Part shown: piece after piece, positions 37,629 through 46,703 of the stretch
How the letters are laid out: every line of letters starts with the position of its first letter
How positions within the stretch are numbered: position 1 is the stretch's first letter
DNA from: Acinetobacter proteolyticus
Lineage (GTDB): Bacteria; Pseudomonadota; Gammaproteobacteria; Pseudomonadales; Moraxellaceae
Reading direction: 5' to 3'
Assembly: GCF_000367945.1 (NCBI RefSeq)
Contig: NZ_KB849179.1
Location: 3,267,470-3,331,469, forward strand
DNA: 64,000 nucleotides
The notes under the pieces: model-generated
Databases searched by the model: none
What the model saw: only the letters and a program-made list of their open reading frames with translations
What the model was told of the DNA's origin: nothing
Translations under genes and position numbers: made by a program

Positions 37629-38582
37629 ATGAATGATTTAACAACAAGATTTTTAAATAATTTTAGTCAGTGGCATGAAGTAGGGCTAACAACTATAAAA
37701 GCAATTATTTCGATTGGAATATTATGCTTAGTTGCCTATCTGTTCACAATCGGTTATATCCCTTCAGAAATTAGCTTTGGCGATACACTTATTTTTCTAT
37801 TGATTTTTGTTGCCTGTTCAATTGTCTATGCTGGATTAAGCATGGTACTGTTTTTCTTTGGAATTTCCTTAATGCCTATGGTCTATCTAATTCTTAGTAC
37901 TGTAGATAAGTATTTGCCACAGCATACACGAATAGGTAAAAAACTTCCCTTTCCAAAGATAAGTATTCTTACATTGATTGCCTCCCTATATCTCTTATAT
38001 ACCATTCGTGGTTTGTTGTTATTACATTGGAAAATCAGCTTTTATGTAGCTCTTACTTCGGCCTTTATTTCGCTGTTCTATTATGCTTTTTATATTAATA
38101 GACAGAAGATCAAAGAGTTTGGTAATAAGTTTGAAAATTTAAAGGATATTATTGATGATCCTGATGCCAGTGAAAATCTTAAAACATTTGCCAGAGCTAA
38201 ATTAAAGAGATTAGAAACACATATCAAAGACAGTATACAAATATCGTTCTTTCTTATCCTAATTCCTCTTGTACCTATGTTTTTTATTGGAGATATTGGC
38301 AAAGTATTCTTAGATTTCACGATGCAAAAAACAGGTGTCAGTATAGAAAAAGCGACACTGTATATTAAAGCCCCTTATGCCAACTTAATTGATTTACCCA
38401 AAACAACAACTCCTGAGCTAAGTGAACATCAAACCTTTATTTTTAAGGATGTAAAAGTTTTATTCCAAGGTATTGGTAAAAATACTCTGATTGCTTACAA
38501 AGTTAAAAAGGTTGAGAAACAGATCGTTATTCCAAATGAGTACATTACGATTGAGAGAGTTCGGAAAGTTGATGAAAACTAG
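37629..38582 (+). CDS. Unrecognised multi-pass membrane protein
   Basis: The 317-residue protein has hydrophobic helices near 24-44, 53-80, 113-150 and 203-225, a charged cytoplasmic loop with ENLKTFARAKLKRLETHIKD, and a ~90-residue soluble C-terminus. I do not recognise a family. It follows the effector locus on the same strand and abuts the island end. A role as immunity or accessory membrane protein is possible but unsupported. Confidence 0.65.
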   Translation: MNDLTTRFLNNFSQWHEVGLTTIKAIISIGILCLVAYLFTIGYIPSEISFGDTLIFLLIFVACSIVYAGLSMVLFFFGISLMPMVYLILSTVDKYLPQHTRIGKKLPFPKISILTLIASLYLLYTIRGLLLLHWKISFYVALTSAFISLFYYAFYINRQKIKEFGNKFENLKDIIDDPDASENLKTFARAKLKRLETHIKDSIQISFFLILIPLVPMFFIGDIGKVFLDFTMQKTGVSIEKATLYIKAPYANLIDLPKTTTPELSEHQTFIFKDVKVLFQGIGKNTLIAYKVKKVEKQIVIPNEYITIERVRKVDEN

Positions 38583-38668
38583 ATTTAAATTATTAGATGA
38601 TTTAATTTTATATGATTGTTTTTCATCATAATATTTAATATTTATTAAGGTTAATTGGAAAATATAAA

Positions 38669-38753
38669 GCAATAAAAAAAGCCTAAACCCTTTAGGTTTA
38701 AGCTTTTAGGATTCTATGAGATGTCATAGAAAGTAAACTTGGCGAGAGAGGGA
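38669..38753. other. Left attachment-site copy of the tRNA-Ser island
   Basis: This stretch repeats, with a few changes, the sequence at 59075-59163. Both begin GCAATAAAAAAAGCCTAAA, continue through a hairpin, and reach CTTGGCG...AGAGAGGGA, the 3' end of tRNA-Ser (here lacking GT). The shared hairpin reads as a terminator on the minus strand and is probably the original terminator of the tRNA gene, now displaced by the island. Confidence 0.65.
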
Positions 38754-38814
38754 GCCATATTTGAATATTAAGTTGTTGATAAAATTGGAATAAAAAAGTA
38801 TAAATTTTATTTAA

Positions 38815-38832
38815 TCCCCCAATCGTCCCCCA
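38815..38832. repeat. Paired TCCCCCA motifs (integrase arm-type sites), left end
   Basis: TCCCCCA occurs at 38815-38821 and 38826-38832, exactly 11 bp apart. The same pair with the same spacing is at the integrase end (59017, 59028). One-turn spacing and presence at both ends suggest arm-type binding sites of the integrase. Confidence 0.5.
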
Positions 38833-38938
38833 TGAAGGTTTTTTAAGTAAATTTGTAGTTTCAAATAAAATAAATCTTTGTAAATATATGAATTTCTTGT
38901 TAAGAATATACTATTTAAAAATAAAGTGAGAGAACTTT

Positions 38939-41104
38939 ATGGCTGACAGTTACTCATCTGACTCTCCAGTAACAAAGCATAGGGAAGATAAATTTAATCG
39001 GTGGTTGTTTTCGAAGAGAATAGCAGATGTTATTGCAAACAGAATTGACTCTTCTAGTATAGTAATAGGACTATATGGAGCTTGGGGGAATGGTAAAACG
39101 TCTGTTCTAAACTTTATTGAAGAATCTTTGAATGATAATCAAGATGTTATATGTATAAAGTTTAATCCATGGCGATTTGGAGCAGAGGAAGAACTACTAA
39201 AGGCTTTTTTTCAAGACATTGCCCATGCAATTGAGGCTAAGCTTATTACTAGGACTGATAAAGCCAAAGATGCTGTTAAATCTTTCGCACCTGCTATTAC
39301 TAGTATATTTGGTGCAGCTGAAGTGGGGCAGGCAATCAGCAGTTTTATACCAAGTATAGAATTACAAAAATTAAAAGAACGAATTGAAGGTGAATTAGAG
39401 AGAGCTCAGAAAAGAGTCTTAATTTTGATTGATGATGTTGATAGGTTAGAAAAAACTGAAATTCATGCTCTTTTTAGATTAGTGAAGCTTACCGCTGATT
39501 TTAAGTATACAGCATATATTCTTGCTTTTGATAAGGATATAGTTGCTGCTTCATTGCAAGATCGTTATGCAAATTCTTCTCATAATGCAGGAGAGGCTTT
39601 TTTAGAAAAAATTATACAAGTGCCTTTACACTTACCTCTTATTGATCAATCAGTATTAATTAAATTTTGCTTCCAAGGGATAGATGAGGCACTTACAGTT
39701 GCAGGCATAGAACTTACACAAGATCAAGCAAGTGATTATGCCAGTAAATTCACAAGATATTTTAGTTCAGTTGTAACTACGCCAAGAAAAGCAAAGCTTT
39801 ATGGAAATATTCTATTGTTCTCTTTACCTATTTTGAAAGGTGAGGTTGATACAGTTGAACTAATGTTAGTTGAAGCAATTAGAGTATTTTATCAGCCAAT
39901 CTACGATATGTTGAGAATAAACAAAGAACTTTTTTCAGGTACCTTTACAGAGGTAAGATATACAAATAACAATTCTGATAAAGAGAAAATTAAGCAATTG
40001 ATCGATCAGGCGATAGGATTATGCAAACATGTAGATAAAGAGAAAATTATAGAATTATTGAAAGACTTATTTCCTAAAATCAACTCATCTTACCATAATA
40101 CCTTTTATGGTTCAGAGTGGTATACAGTCTGGGATGAAAAACAGAGAGTTTGTGCCCCAAATTATTATTCTAGATATTTTACTTATTCCATCCTAGAAGA
40201 AGATATTTCTGATGTCACAATCAAAGAAATTCTTCAGCAATGCGAGCTTTGGCAAGACGAATTCGAACCCGATAAGAATCCATTAAATGAGTTTTTAAAT
40301 CATGAAAATGCAGAGAAAGTAATTTCTAAATTGAGGGTAAGGGCTAGTAATTTATCTGAGAAAATATCACTCTCGTTGAGTGTTGCAATAGCTCAAAAAA
40401 GTGACCAACTTCCATATACATTAAAATTATTCGACTGGTACACCCCCGTCATTCAAGGAGCAATGCTAATTTCTGATTTACTTCAGAATATAGATAAAAG
40501 AGATCGCTTAGAATATGTCAAATTCGTCATGGATCATGTCACTAATTTAGATTTTATGTTTGATCTCCTACAATGGGTCAAAAAATATGATGAGGAAAGA
40601 CCTGAAGAAACGGATGTATTTTTAAGTGTTGATATGGATGAATTAAGTAAATATTTAGTTTCTTTCATAGAGTCGAAACTTTCTTGTAATATTAATTTTG
40701 TTGAAGCTGTTCCAAGAAATTTGCCTATTTTATTCAGAATACTTAATGAATATATACAACCTAACTTTGTAAATGAATATCTCAGTAAAATTTTGCCCAA
40801 TAAACCTGAGCTTATAATTAAAATTTTTTCTGCATATTTAGGGATAGCTGAAGGCGGTAATCGATCTAGACCTCATAGGAGCGATTTGAAATTTGAACAA
40901 TACAAACAAATTATAAAACAAATAAATATTGAGATATTGATAGAGGTTATTGAACAGAACTTTGAGCAAAAATTTCTGTTTTCCAAGGATTTTCCTGAGC
41001 AATATGATCATCTTGAAGAGGGAGAGCTTATATTTATTAAGCAATTCTATTGGTTCTATAAAAACCAAAATGAAGAAAATGATACAAGTGAAAATTCTGA
41101 ATAA
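38939..41104 (+). CDS. KAP-family P-loop NTPase (PifA-like)
   Basis: The protein of 721 residues has Walker A GAWGNGKTS (47-55), the KAP-typical FNPWRF (75-80), and Walker B LILIDDVDRL (161-170). The long C-terminal half is helical and unassigned. KAP NTPases include plasmid F PifA, which aborts phage T7 infection; PifA is of similar size. No clear membrane helix is seen in the usual insertion between the Walker motifs. It is the first gene inside the island and transcribed inward, followed 31 bp later by a small protein gene. Phage defence is inferred from family and context. Confidence 0.82.
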   Translation: MADSYSSDSPVTKHREDKFNRWLFSKRIADVIANRIDSSSIVIGLYGAWGNGKTSVLNFIEESLNDNQDVICIKFNPWRFGAEEELLKAFFQDIAHAIEAKLITRTDKAKDAVKSFAPAITSIFGAAEVGQAISSFIPSIELQKLKERIEGELERAQKRVLILIDDVDRLEKTEIHALFRLVKLTADFKYTAYILAFDKDIVAASLQDRYANSSHNAGEAFLEKIIQVPLHLPLIDQSVLIKFCFQGIDEALTVAGIELTQDQASDYASKFTRYFSSVVTTPRKAKLYGNILLFSLPILKGEVDTVELMLVEAIRVFYQPIYDMLRINKELFSGTFTEVRYTNNNSDKEKIKQLIDQAIGLCKHVDKEKIIELLKDLFPKINSSYHNTFYGSEWYTVWDEKQRVCAPNYYSRYFTYSILEEDISDVTIKEILQQCELWQDEFEPDKNPLNEFLNHENAEKVISKLRVRASNLSEKISLSLSVAIAQKSDQLPYTLKLFDWYTPVIQGAMLISDLLQNIDKRDRLEYVKFVMDHVTNLDFMFDLLQWVKKYDEERPEETDVFLSVDMDELSKYLVSFIESKLSCNINFVEAVPRNLPILFRILNEYIQPNFVNEYLSKILPNKPELIIKIFSAYLGIAEGGNRSRPHRSDLKFEQYKQIIKQINIEILIEVIEQNFEQKFLFSKDFPEQYDHLEEGELIFIKQFYWFYKNQNEENDTSENSE

Positions 41105-41135
41105 TTAAATCTAGTTTAAGTAAGGAGTAGTAATA

Positions 41136-41507
41136 ATGGGGCAAGCAAAACAAAGAGGTTCATTAGACGATCGTGTAGCTCAAGCCAAGCAAGAGAAGTT
41201 AGTGGGGGAACGTATTACCATTGATGAGGCTAAGCGTCGGCTAGGGTTGCCTGATAGTGCTGAATTTCAAGGTTATGTGATTCATCTTTATGATGAGGAT
41301 GAGTTTGTTGGTCTTGTAGAGGAATCTGATTTAATTGTTAATAGAGTATATGTCAAAATTCCTGACCTAGCACATAAATATGATAGTGCAGAAGATGCAG
41401 TAAAAGAAGCTTTAAAAATTGATAAATATCGTTTAATGGTTTGTGTATTATTTGAAGTTGATAACAAGCATAGGATTCATGATATTTGGGCTAATTTTGA
41501 AGATTGA
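41136..41507 (+). CDS. Small hypothetical protein downstream of the KAP NTPase
   Basis: The 123-residue acidic cytosolic protein starts MGQAKQRGSLDDRVAQAKQE, an opening that recurs in Acinetobacter hypothetical proteins. It has no signal or membrane segment. AAGGAG lies before the ATG. It shares the strand with the NTPase and may be a partner, but nothing in the sequence shows its function. Confidence 0.7.
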   Translation: MGQAKQRGSLDDRVAQAKQEKLVGERITIDEAKRRLGLPDSAEFQGYVIHLYDEDEFVGLVEESDLIVNRVYVKIPDLAHKYDSAEDAVKEALKIDKYRLMVCVLFEVDNKHRIHDIWANFED

Positions 41508-41541
41508 ACAAATATAAACTCCTTTTATTATCTAGGTAACT

Positions 41542-41575
41542 ATAAAACAGCATGGGTTAACCCATGCTGTTTTAT
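41542..41575. terminator. Perfect 34-bp palindrome, bidirectional terminator
   Basis: The palindrome is centred between 41558 and 41559, with arms AAACAGCATGGGTT / AACCCATGCTGTTT extended by AT pairs. It lies between two convergent genes and has short T-runs on each side. Confidence 0.75.
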
Positions 41576-41588
41576 CAATCAATCAGAG

Positions 41589-42662
41589 TTACCGCTCATA
41601 ATGTGTTTGCCCTCGTTCAACAATTAGGCTACAAGAATCATCTCTGATTCTGAACCAATAGTCAGGAACAATGAGTTGAGCTTTAAGTATATTTAAACGA
41701 GTACCGGCATGAATTTGTGTGAGGTCATAATAATTCTGTTCTTGGCCTTGAAAATGCGGGGCTATACCAGAATTCATGGTTTGAACAGTACCCAAACTAA
41801 TGCAATCTAGATTGTGATCAATTAAATAGGGAGTAAGTACATCGGAAAGTGATGTTTCAGAAAATGGAATGAGGTCAGAAAAATCTTTTCGAACAAAGAA
41901 AATGAGTCTGATGGAGCTGGTTTGTTCTATATCCATTTCCTCACGTGAAAGAATGCCTAAAACACCATTTTGTTGACGCATACGCCACACAGCCTGAATA
42001 ATCTCATTACTTTTCTCTCGTACAATTTCATAAGCAGACTTATCAAGAAACTCGGTTGTATCAGAAACGCTGACCAGACTATTCCTTAGTTTACGTTGTA
42101 CCAGTAAGGAATGGACCTCAAACTTATTTGTTTCAGCACAAATAAACTTTATGAATCGATCATAAGAATTATTGCAATAACGCAATTTAGTGTTCCATGA
42201 GTTAATTTGTGTCATAAAAGCTCTGGTGGAGGTATGTACTTTGAAATCTGCGAAACAAATTTCACAAACATGTTCTATTCGCTGATATTCCATTAATGGA
42301 ATATGAATGATGCCATGTCTCAGCATAAGTTGGCTGAGTAAATAGATTTCTGGATGAATCAACGTATTTTTAAATTTGCCTGTCGTATAGGGATTTTGTG
42401 TATTGTCTAGTACGATCTGAAAGACCTGACTCCCTAGATTTGTAAAGTACAAATTGGGGATATTGGGGTGAGGAAATGCTGTTGGGTTATGGGTAAACAT
42501 CCTAAAACCTTTCTTATTTTTTATACTCTGGATCAGTTCACAGTACTTAAATAATGGTAGTGGCAAAACAGGTGTGTAAGCTGCTCGGAAAGGATAGGCA
42601 TAGGTAATATGATTGAGGTGGTTGTTCCCTTCAACTTTTTCTAAAGCGCTGAGCGTAGTCAT
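41589..42662 (-). CDS. Hypothetical island protein
   Basis: The 357-residue soluble protein has no recognised domain. A CEICFADFKVH segment near 133 might bind metal but lacks a second Cys pair. It lies 19 bp downstream of the YagK/YfjJ-like gene on the same strand and is probably co-expressed with it, which suggests a role in island replication or maintenance. Confidence 0.6.
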   Translation of the reverse strand: MTTLSALEKVEGNNHLNHITYAYPFRAAYTPVLPLPLFKYCELIQSIKNKKGFRMFTHNPTAFPHPNIPNLYFTNLGSQVFQIVLDNTQNPYTTGKFKNTLIHPEIYLLSQLMLRHGIIHIPLMEYQRIEHVCEICFADFKVHTSTRAFMTQINSWNTKLRYCNNSYDRFIKFICAETNKFEVHSLLVQRKLRNSLVSVSDTTEFLDKSAYEIVREKSNEIIQAVWRMRQQNGVLGILSREEMDIEQTSSIRLIFFVRKDFSDLIPFSETSLSDVLTPYLIDHNLDCISLGTVQTMNSGIAPHFQGQEQNYYDLTQIHAGTRLNILKAQLIVPDYWFRIRDDSCSLIVERGQTHYER

Positions 42663-42681
42663 ATCGTTGTTCCTGAATTAA

Positions 42682-43854
42682 TTATTGAGATTCTGTTGAG
42701 ATTAAGATGCGAGAACGGCCTGACTTAGCTTTAGGTTCAGGTAATGCACTACGTTGAAATCGTTTGAAGTTCTTTAGAGCAGAAAAAATAAAGAACTGAT
42801 CAGCCTTGCAGATGTAATCAAAGGTTTTGATTAAGAAGGATTGCTTTTCCATATCTGAATAATGAATTAATCCAATGCCGCAGTATTTATATTGGTCTTT
42901 ATTCATGTTGCAGATATAAGTGCTTCCTTGATTGCGGGTGATCTTCTTCCAGTAATCAGATATATATTGCGCAATGCTGATATCTTCCTGATGTTTATTG
43001 CCATCAAAGAATAAATAACTGTGTATATGGAACCCAGTTGCAGCAGAGTATTCGTATTGGAAGACATAGCCTTCAATATCATTTAATAGCGTGTTATTGC
43101 GCCAGTTATTCTTAAATCTATGCATACATTCTTTTAGATAGTTCAGATCATTACGCGAATAAGGCATGCCCATTGCTGAGGCATGCTTCAGGATCGTTTT
43201 AAGGTCCCGCTTTAGTGAAAAGTCCATCCTAATAACCAGCAGCTTGGCAAACTTCGCGATAAGATGGTTGAGGAGCTCAACACAGGCTTTCTTATTTTCT
43301 TTTTTGGTAGAGTTCCGATCCCTGATTTTTTTCTTATAAGGGGCACTGTGAGTGTGCTGGGACAGGCGCTCAATGAATAGGTTAAGTGAGTCAATGTATT
43401 CTTGAACATTTTCCTTATTTGCAGGATCGAGCGATGATAAATGTGCTAGAAACTCAAGTTTACTCACTGAGAATTGATCGCGTACAAACATCCAAGCTGT
43501 GATTTCTTCACTATAGAAGTATTGATCAGTGAATTGATGATAGAAAGCAGGTAATACCTTCTTCACTAACACATCCCATCCTGAAGCGAAATCTACTCGG
43601 TAATGTTGAGTAGATTGGTAGAAGTGTGCATGGGCTATGTGTGCTATAGGCAATTGAGCATTTTCACATTTCGCAACCACGTTCAGAATATTTAAACAAA
43701 TGTCTGCTTCATAATCGGACTGATGCCGTAGTAGATAAGGGGGCTCATCTTGGTTCGTTATAATCGCTGAACTCAGATCAGATTGGGCTAATGCAAGCTG
43801 TTCTTCTAATGTGAACGTACCTGCTGAATGGTCAAGTAATTGAAGTTGGTTCAT
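42682..43854 (-). CDS. YagK/YfjJ (inovirus Gp2-like) putative replication protein
   Basis: The 390-residue protein has a C-terminal region with GFHIHSYLFFDG (a His-x-His strand as in HUH replication proteins), an upstream RMDFSLKRDL, and a later DYICKADQFF with tyrosine and lysine. This is the layout of the YagK_YfjJ_C family found on integrated elements and filamentous phages. The ATG at 43854 is preferred to a TTG 39 bp earlier because a GAGAAA sequence precedes it. It probably starts replication or processes the excised island. The catalytic role is inferred. Confidence 0.72.
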   Translation of the reverse strand: MNQLQLLDHSAGTFTLEEQLALAQSDLSSAIITNQDEPPYLLRHQSDYEADICLNILNVVAKCENAQLPIAHIAHAHFYQSTQHYRVDFASGWDVLVKKVLPAFYHQFTDQYFYSEEITAWMFVRDQFSVSKLEFLAHLSSLDPANKENVQEYIDSLNLFIERLSQHTHSAPYKKKIRDRNSTKKENKKACVELLNHLIAKFAKLLVIRMDFSLKRDLKTILKHASAMGMPYSRNDLNYLKECMHRFKNNWRNNTLLNDIEGYVFQYEYSAATGFHIHSYLFFDGNKHQEDISIAQYISDYWKKITRNQGSTYICNMNKDQYKYCGIGLIHYSDMEKQSFLIKTFDYICKADQFFIFSALKNFKRFQRSALPEPKAKSGRSRILISTESQ

Positions 43855-43903
43855 AAATTTCTCGATGAATAAGTTTTCAAGAAATTTGAGCAATAGATGT
43901 CTG

Positions 43904-43928
43904 TAGACACTGGATCAAGCAGTGTCTA
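43904..43928. promoter_or_regulatory. Inverted repeat upstream of the putative rep gene
   Basis: TAGACACTG and CAGTGTCTA are perfect 9-bp arms around GATCAAG, 50 bp upstream of the gene start. This fits an operator, perhaps for the AlpA-like protein upstream, or a rep-binding site. Confidence 0.45.
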
Positions 43929-44278
43929 GGCTTTATGGTGAAATGATTAGGTTTGTGTCTCAGAGAGTCTCGTTTAAATACTATTCTGACATCTGGTGAA
44001 TTAACGGTGATCTGACTTAGCTTGGTGCAGTCAGAGTCACGACAGATGATTATATTTAAGTAGGTGACACAACTTATAAGGTCATTAAGACGTATCTTTT
44101 ACATAAATACTTAATAGGAATATCCATTAAGATATTGATACTTAATGTATATTAATATCTATAAGAATATGTATTTAAATGATTTAATACCTAAATTCAG
44201 CTTCACAACAAATAGACGAGCTATGCACAAATTCATATCGTATTTACGGGGATGTGCTGATGATGGCGATATACACAG
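43929..44278. other. AT-rich spacer with short repeats between alpA-like and rep-like genes
   Basis: The 350 bp have no gene. Between about 44080 and 44200 the sequence is very AT-rich with recurring TTAATA/AATATCT words on both strands (ATATCCATTAAGATATTGATACTTAATG area). Such a stretch could be an unwinding region of an origin or a promoter cluster. Confidence 0.4.
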
Positions 44279-44518
44279 TTAAGCCGTCTTTTGTAGAAGA
44301 TTGCGTGCTTCGATTTTAGATTGAATCCATGCCTGAACTTCACTGAGTCTCCAGCGGGTGAGATGCCCAAACTTTACTGGTTTGGGGAAGTCGGGGTCAT
44401 AGCGTTTAGATTTAGGGTTGATACGGTCATAAATTGTAGATCTAGATAAACCTGTCAGGTCTTCTAAATCTGTGCGTGAAATCATTTTGAATGAAAATGA
44501 ATTAGTTGCCGAAACCAT
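44279..44518 (-). CDS. AlpA-family transcriptional regulator 1
   Basis: The 79-residue protein has a MerR/excisionase-like winged helix: MISRTDLEDLTGLSRSTIYDRI, DPDFPKPVKFG and TRWRLSEVQAWIQSKI. AlpA activates the integrase/excision genes of P4-like and CP4-57 elements. It lies upstream of the rep-like gene on the same strand and probably controls it and/or island excision. Confidence 0.88.
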   Translation of the reverse strand: MVSATNSFSFKMISRTDLEDLTGLSRSTIYDRINPKSKRYDPDFPKPVKFGHLTRWRLSEVQAWIQSKIEARNLLQKTA

Positions 44519-44739
44519 AATTTGTCCTTTGGGATGTAGTTGGATGGTTTCACTACTTTAAAAAATGATGATATTTAAAAATACCCTATTTGCACGGACA
44601 TGCTATTTCCATAGTTTTTTGGGAAACAGAAAGTTGGTCATGCTGTAGAAGGGGGAATCGATGATAAATAGGGTATTGAAGAGTGCTGATCTATCTTTTA
44701 TCAATAGATCAGCCTAGATAATCATGAATTGCTATTTTT

Positions 44740-45786
44740 TTATTTTGGGCATTCTTTATTTTTTTTGACTATATCTTTAATCATTTGATAGAGAGACTGC
44801 CCACAAACTTTGTGCTGTTTTAGCCAAATTTCACTATCCCCCGTATATTTTTTTCTCAGTAGATGTTGGGAATCTGTATCTCTAATGCCTTTTATTTCCT
44901 TGATTTTTCCACGATAGCTAGAAATCAGTTTTTTGTATTTTCTTCTCTTTGTTCTAAAATATTCATGTTCATTAAAGATATAGATTGCTTCTGATAAACC
45001 ATCAGGATCAGCAGGGATAAGTAGGCTTTCTTTAGCATGATTCATACGGATGAGTTGTACGAGTAATAATTTAATATCAACTTTATGCTGTTGAATTGAA
45101 GCTTCTTTTACAAAAGGAATAGATTCAGACTCTAGTTGCTGAATGATTATATCCTTATTTATAAAGCGTATTTTATTAACTTCCTCTTCATCAAGTAGGA
45201 CCTTTTCAGCGTATGCAAGAAAACTTCGCTTAATGATATCTATTGTTGATTGTTGTTTATGCCCATTATGAATTTTTTCGAAAACTCTATTAATCTCTGG
45301 AGGTACAACTTCTAAACTCTGACAGTCATTATGAAAGGCATAGGTATGAAAAGCCTTCTTACGTAATTTTTCTACTTGTTTTAAATTGATGGTCTCCTGA
45401 GACTTGATGTAAGAATTAAAATTTTTTATATCAGTGAGAATGTCATCGTAATACCGAGGAAGTCGATCGATAAGCGGAATTTCAATAGTATCACTAGGAT
45501 CTTTGGAGAGCCGTATTTTTTGTACGGCGCTATTTCGATAGGTTTTTTGTTGCTCAGTTTCTTTATAGCGCCCTACAGAGTGGTAAGCGTAGATATTTTG
45601 TTTGTCTAACTCAGAGACTTTATTGCTGTATTCCAAGCGATTAGGTCCTAAATCTGCACCAAGTGATTTGTAATACTGAATTTGAGCTGTTTGGTCACCT
45701 AAAGGATATTTAATATTTTTTATTACAAAATCTTCTAAGACACTCATGAGTTTAATTTGATTATCAATTTTCAACTGGTCTGGCAT
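44740..45786 (-). CDS. Hypothetical island protein, charged and helical
   Basis: The 348-residue Lys/Glu/Gln-rich protein has no signal peptide or membrane segment, and no motif I recognise. The C-terminus is strongly basic (RRKYKKLISSYRGKIKEIKG). It is flanked by ~220 bp before alpA and over 900 bp upstream. A nucleic-acid-related role is possible but unproven. Confidence 0.6.
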   Translation of the reverse strand: MPDQLKIDNQIKLMSVLEDFVIKNIKYPLGDQTAQIQYYKSLGADLGPNRLEYSNKVSELDKQNIYAYHSVGRYKETEQQKTYRNSAVQKIRLSKDPSDTIEIPLIDRLPRYYDDILTDIKNFNSYIKSQETINLKQVEKLRKKAFHTYAFHNDCQSLEVVPPEINRVFEKIHNGHKQQSTIDIIKRSFLAYAEKVLLDEEEVNKIRFINKDIIIQQLESESIPFVKEASIQQHKVDIKLLLVQLIRMNHAKESLLIPADPDGLSEAIYIFNEHEYFRTKRRKYKKLISSYRGKIKEIKGIRDTDSQHLLRKKYTGDSEIWLKQHKVCGQSLYQMIKDIVKKNKECPK

Positions 45787-46196
45787 TCTGCATCTCTAAA
45801 ATATGAATTAGACATAAGTATTCTTTAAGATAAATGTAGATTTGTTTTAAATGCAATAATTTCTTTAACGCTTTTCTCCTTGGTATTTGCAATTTCTAGA
45901 GAGTGAAATGGAGTGAAAAAATAGTTAAACTTTAAATCTAGTCTTCAACATGCGCTTTGTCAAAAGTAGGGCCTATAAATGATGTGCAAAGTTAGCTGTT
46001 AAAATTCGTTTTTTTAAAGACTTAAAGCGGAACTTTCACCCTTAACGAGAACCTAACTTTTTACAAGCATTTAAGTCTATAGAGTACAGTTTTTTACTTC
46101 TTCTAATGGTTGAGTGGATTCATTTTTCTATAGAACATTGACACTCTAAACCTTGCCAATTATCCTTTGCCTGCTGACCTACATTGTCAGTCGGTT

Positions 46197-46330
46197 TTAG
46201 CAGACCGTTTACACACAAGCACACCAAAAAATTAATTTTTTGGTGGCGAACTCGTTCGTTCCTCCTCCGTTGCGGTAGGGCGAGGGAGGGACGCCTTGTG
46301 CGTGCTGATTCTTGTGTGTCAGTCTGCTAA
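46197..46330. repeat. Long inverted repeat with internal hairpins (structured RNA or origin candidate)
   Basis: The outer arms TTAGCAGAC...ACACACAAG (46197-46219) and CTTGTGTGT...GTCTGCTAA (46311-46330) enclose about 90 bp. Inside is the hairpin CCAAAAAATTAATTTTTTGG and a GC-rich segment with GGGCGAGGGAGGGACG. The size and nested layout suit a structured RNA, an origin, or a transfer/processing site. Confidence 0.5.
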
Positions 46331-46402
46331 CCCTCTCTCGTTCTGCCACCATTATTTAGCAGTAAGTTGGTAGAGCTCTTTAATACACACAAGGAGTCCG
46401 CC

Positions 46403-46477
46403 ATGCGTACTACATTCCGAAATTCTCATTCTCTTTTTTACCCCAGTAAGTTTTATGGCTTTATCGATGCCAGATAA
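46403..46477 (+). CDS. Short leader peptide candidate
   Basis: AAGGAG lies 6 bp before an ATG that opens 24 codons, MRTTFRNSHSLFYPSKFYGF and four more. The strong ribosome site for so short a frame suggests a leader peptide or the intact start of a decayed gene. Immediately after the stop, other frames remain open, so a one-base shift is also possible. Confidence 0.35.
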   Translation: MRTTFRNSHSLFYPSKFYGFIDAR

Positions 46478-46703
46478 CACTACATTTTAAAAATCATGCG
46501 ATTGGGGAACACTCAATGAAGGTGCTTATTCCTTTATTGGCCTGCTTATCTGAATTATTTAAAGACTAAAAAGTAGATATCACTCTACGGAATTGTCACG
46601 TCAGCAGAGAATGCAGAACTCCAAGTTAAACATCAAACCGCCATGAGCCTAGCTTCGCTATTGCTGAGAGGTGCTTATGGACAATAAAAGAGAATGATGC
46701 ACG

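Larger units (their letters stand above)
45787..46703. other. 917-bp non-coding region of plasmid-like character
   Basis: No full gene is present. The region holds a long imperfect inverted repeat (46197-46330), a Shine-Dalgarno-led 24-codon frame at 46403, a 17-codon frame near 46516 (MKVLIPLLACLSELFKD) and further short frames up to the lipoprotein gene. I associate this leader type with DUF932 modules on Acinetobacter plasmids; that is recollection, not tested. Confidence 0.45.
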
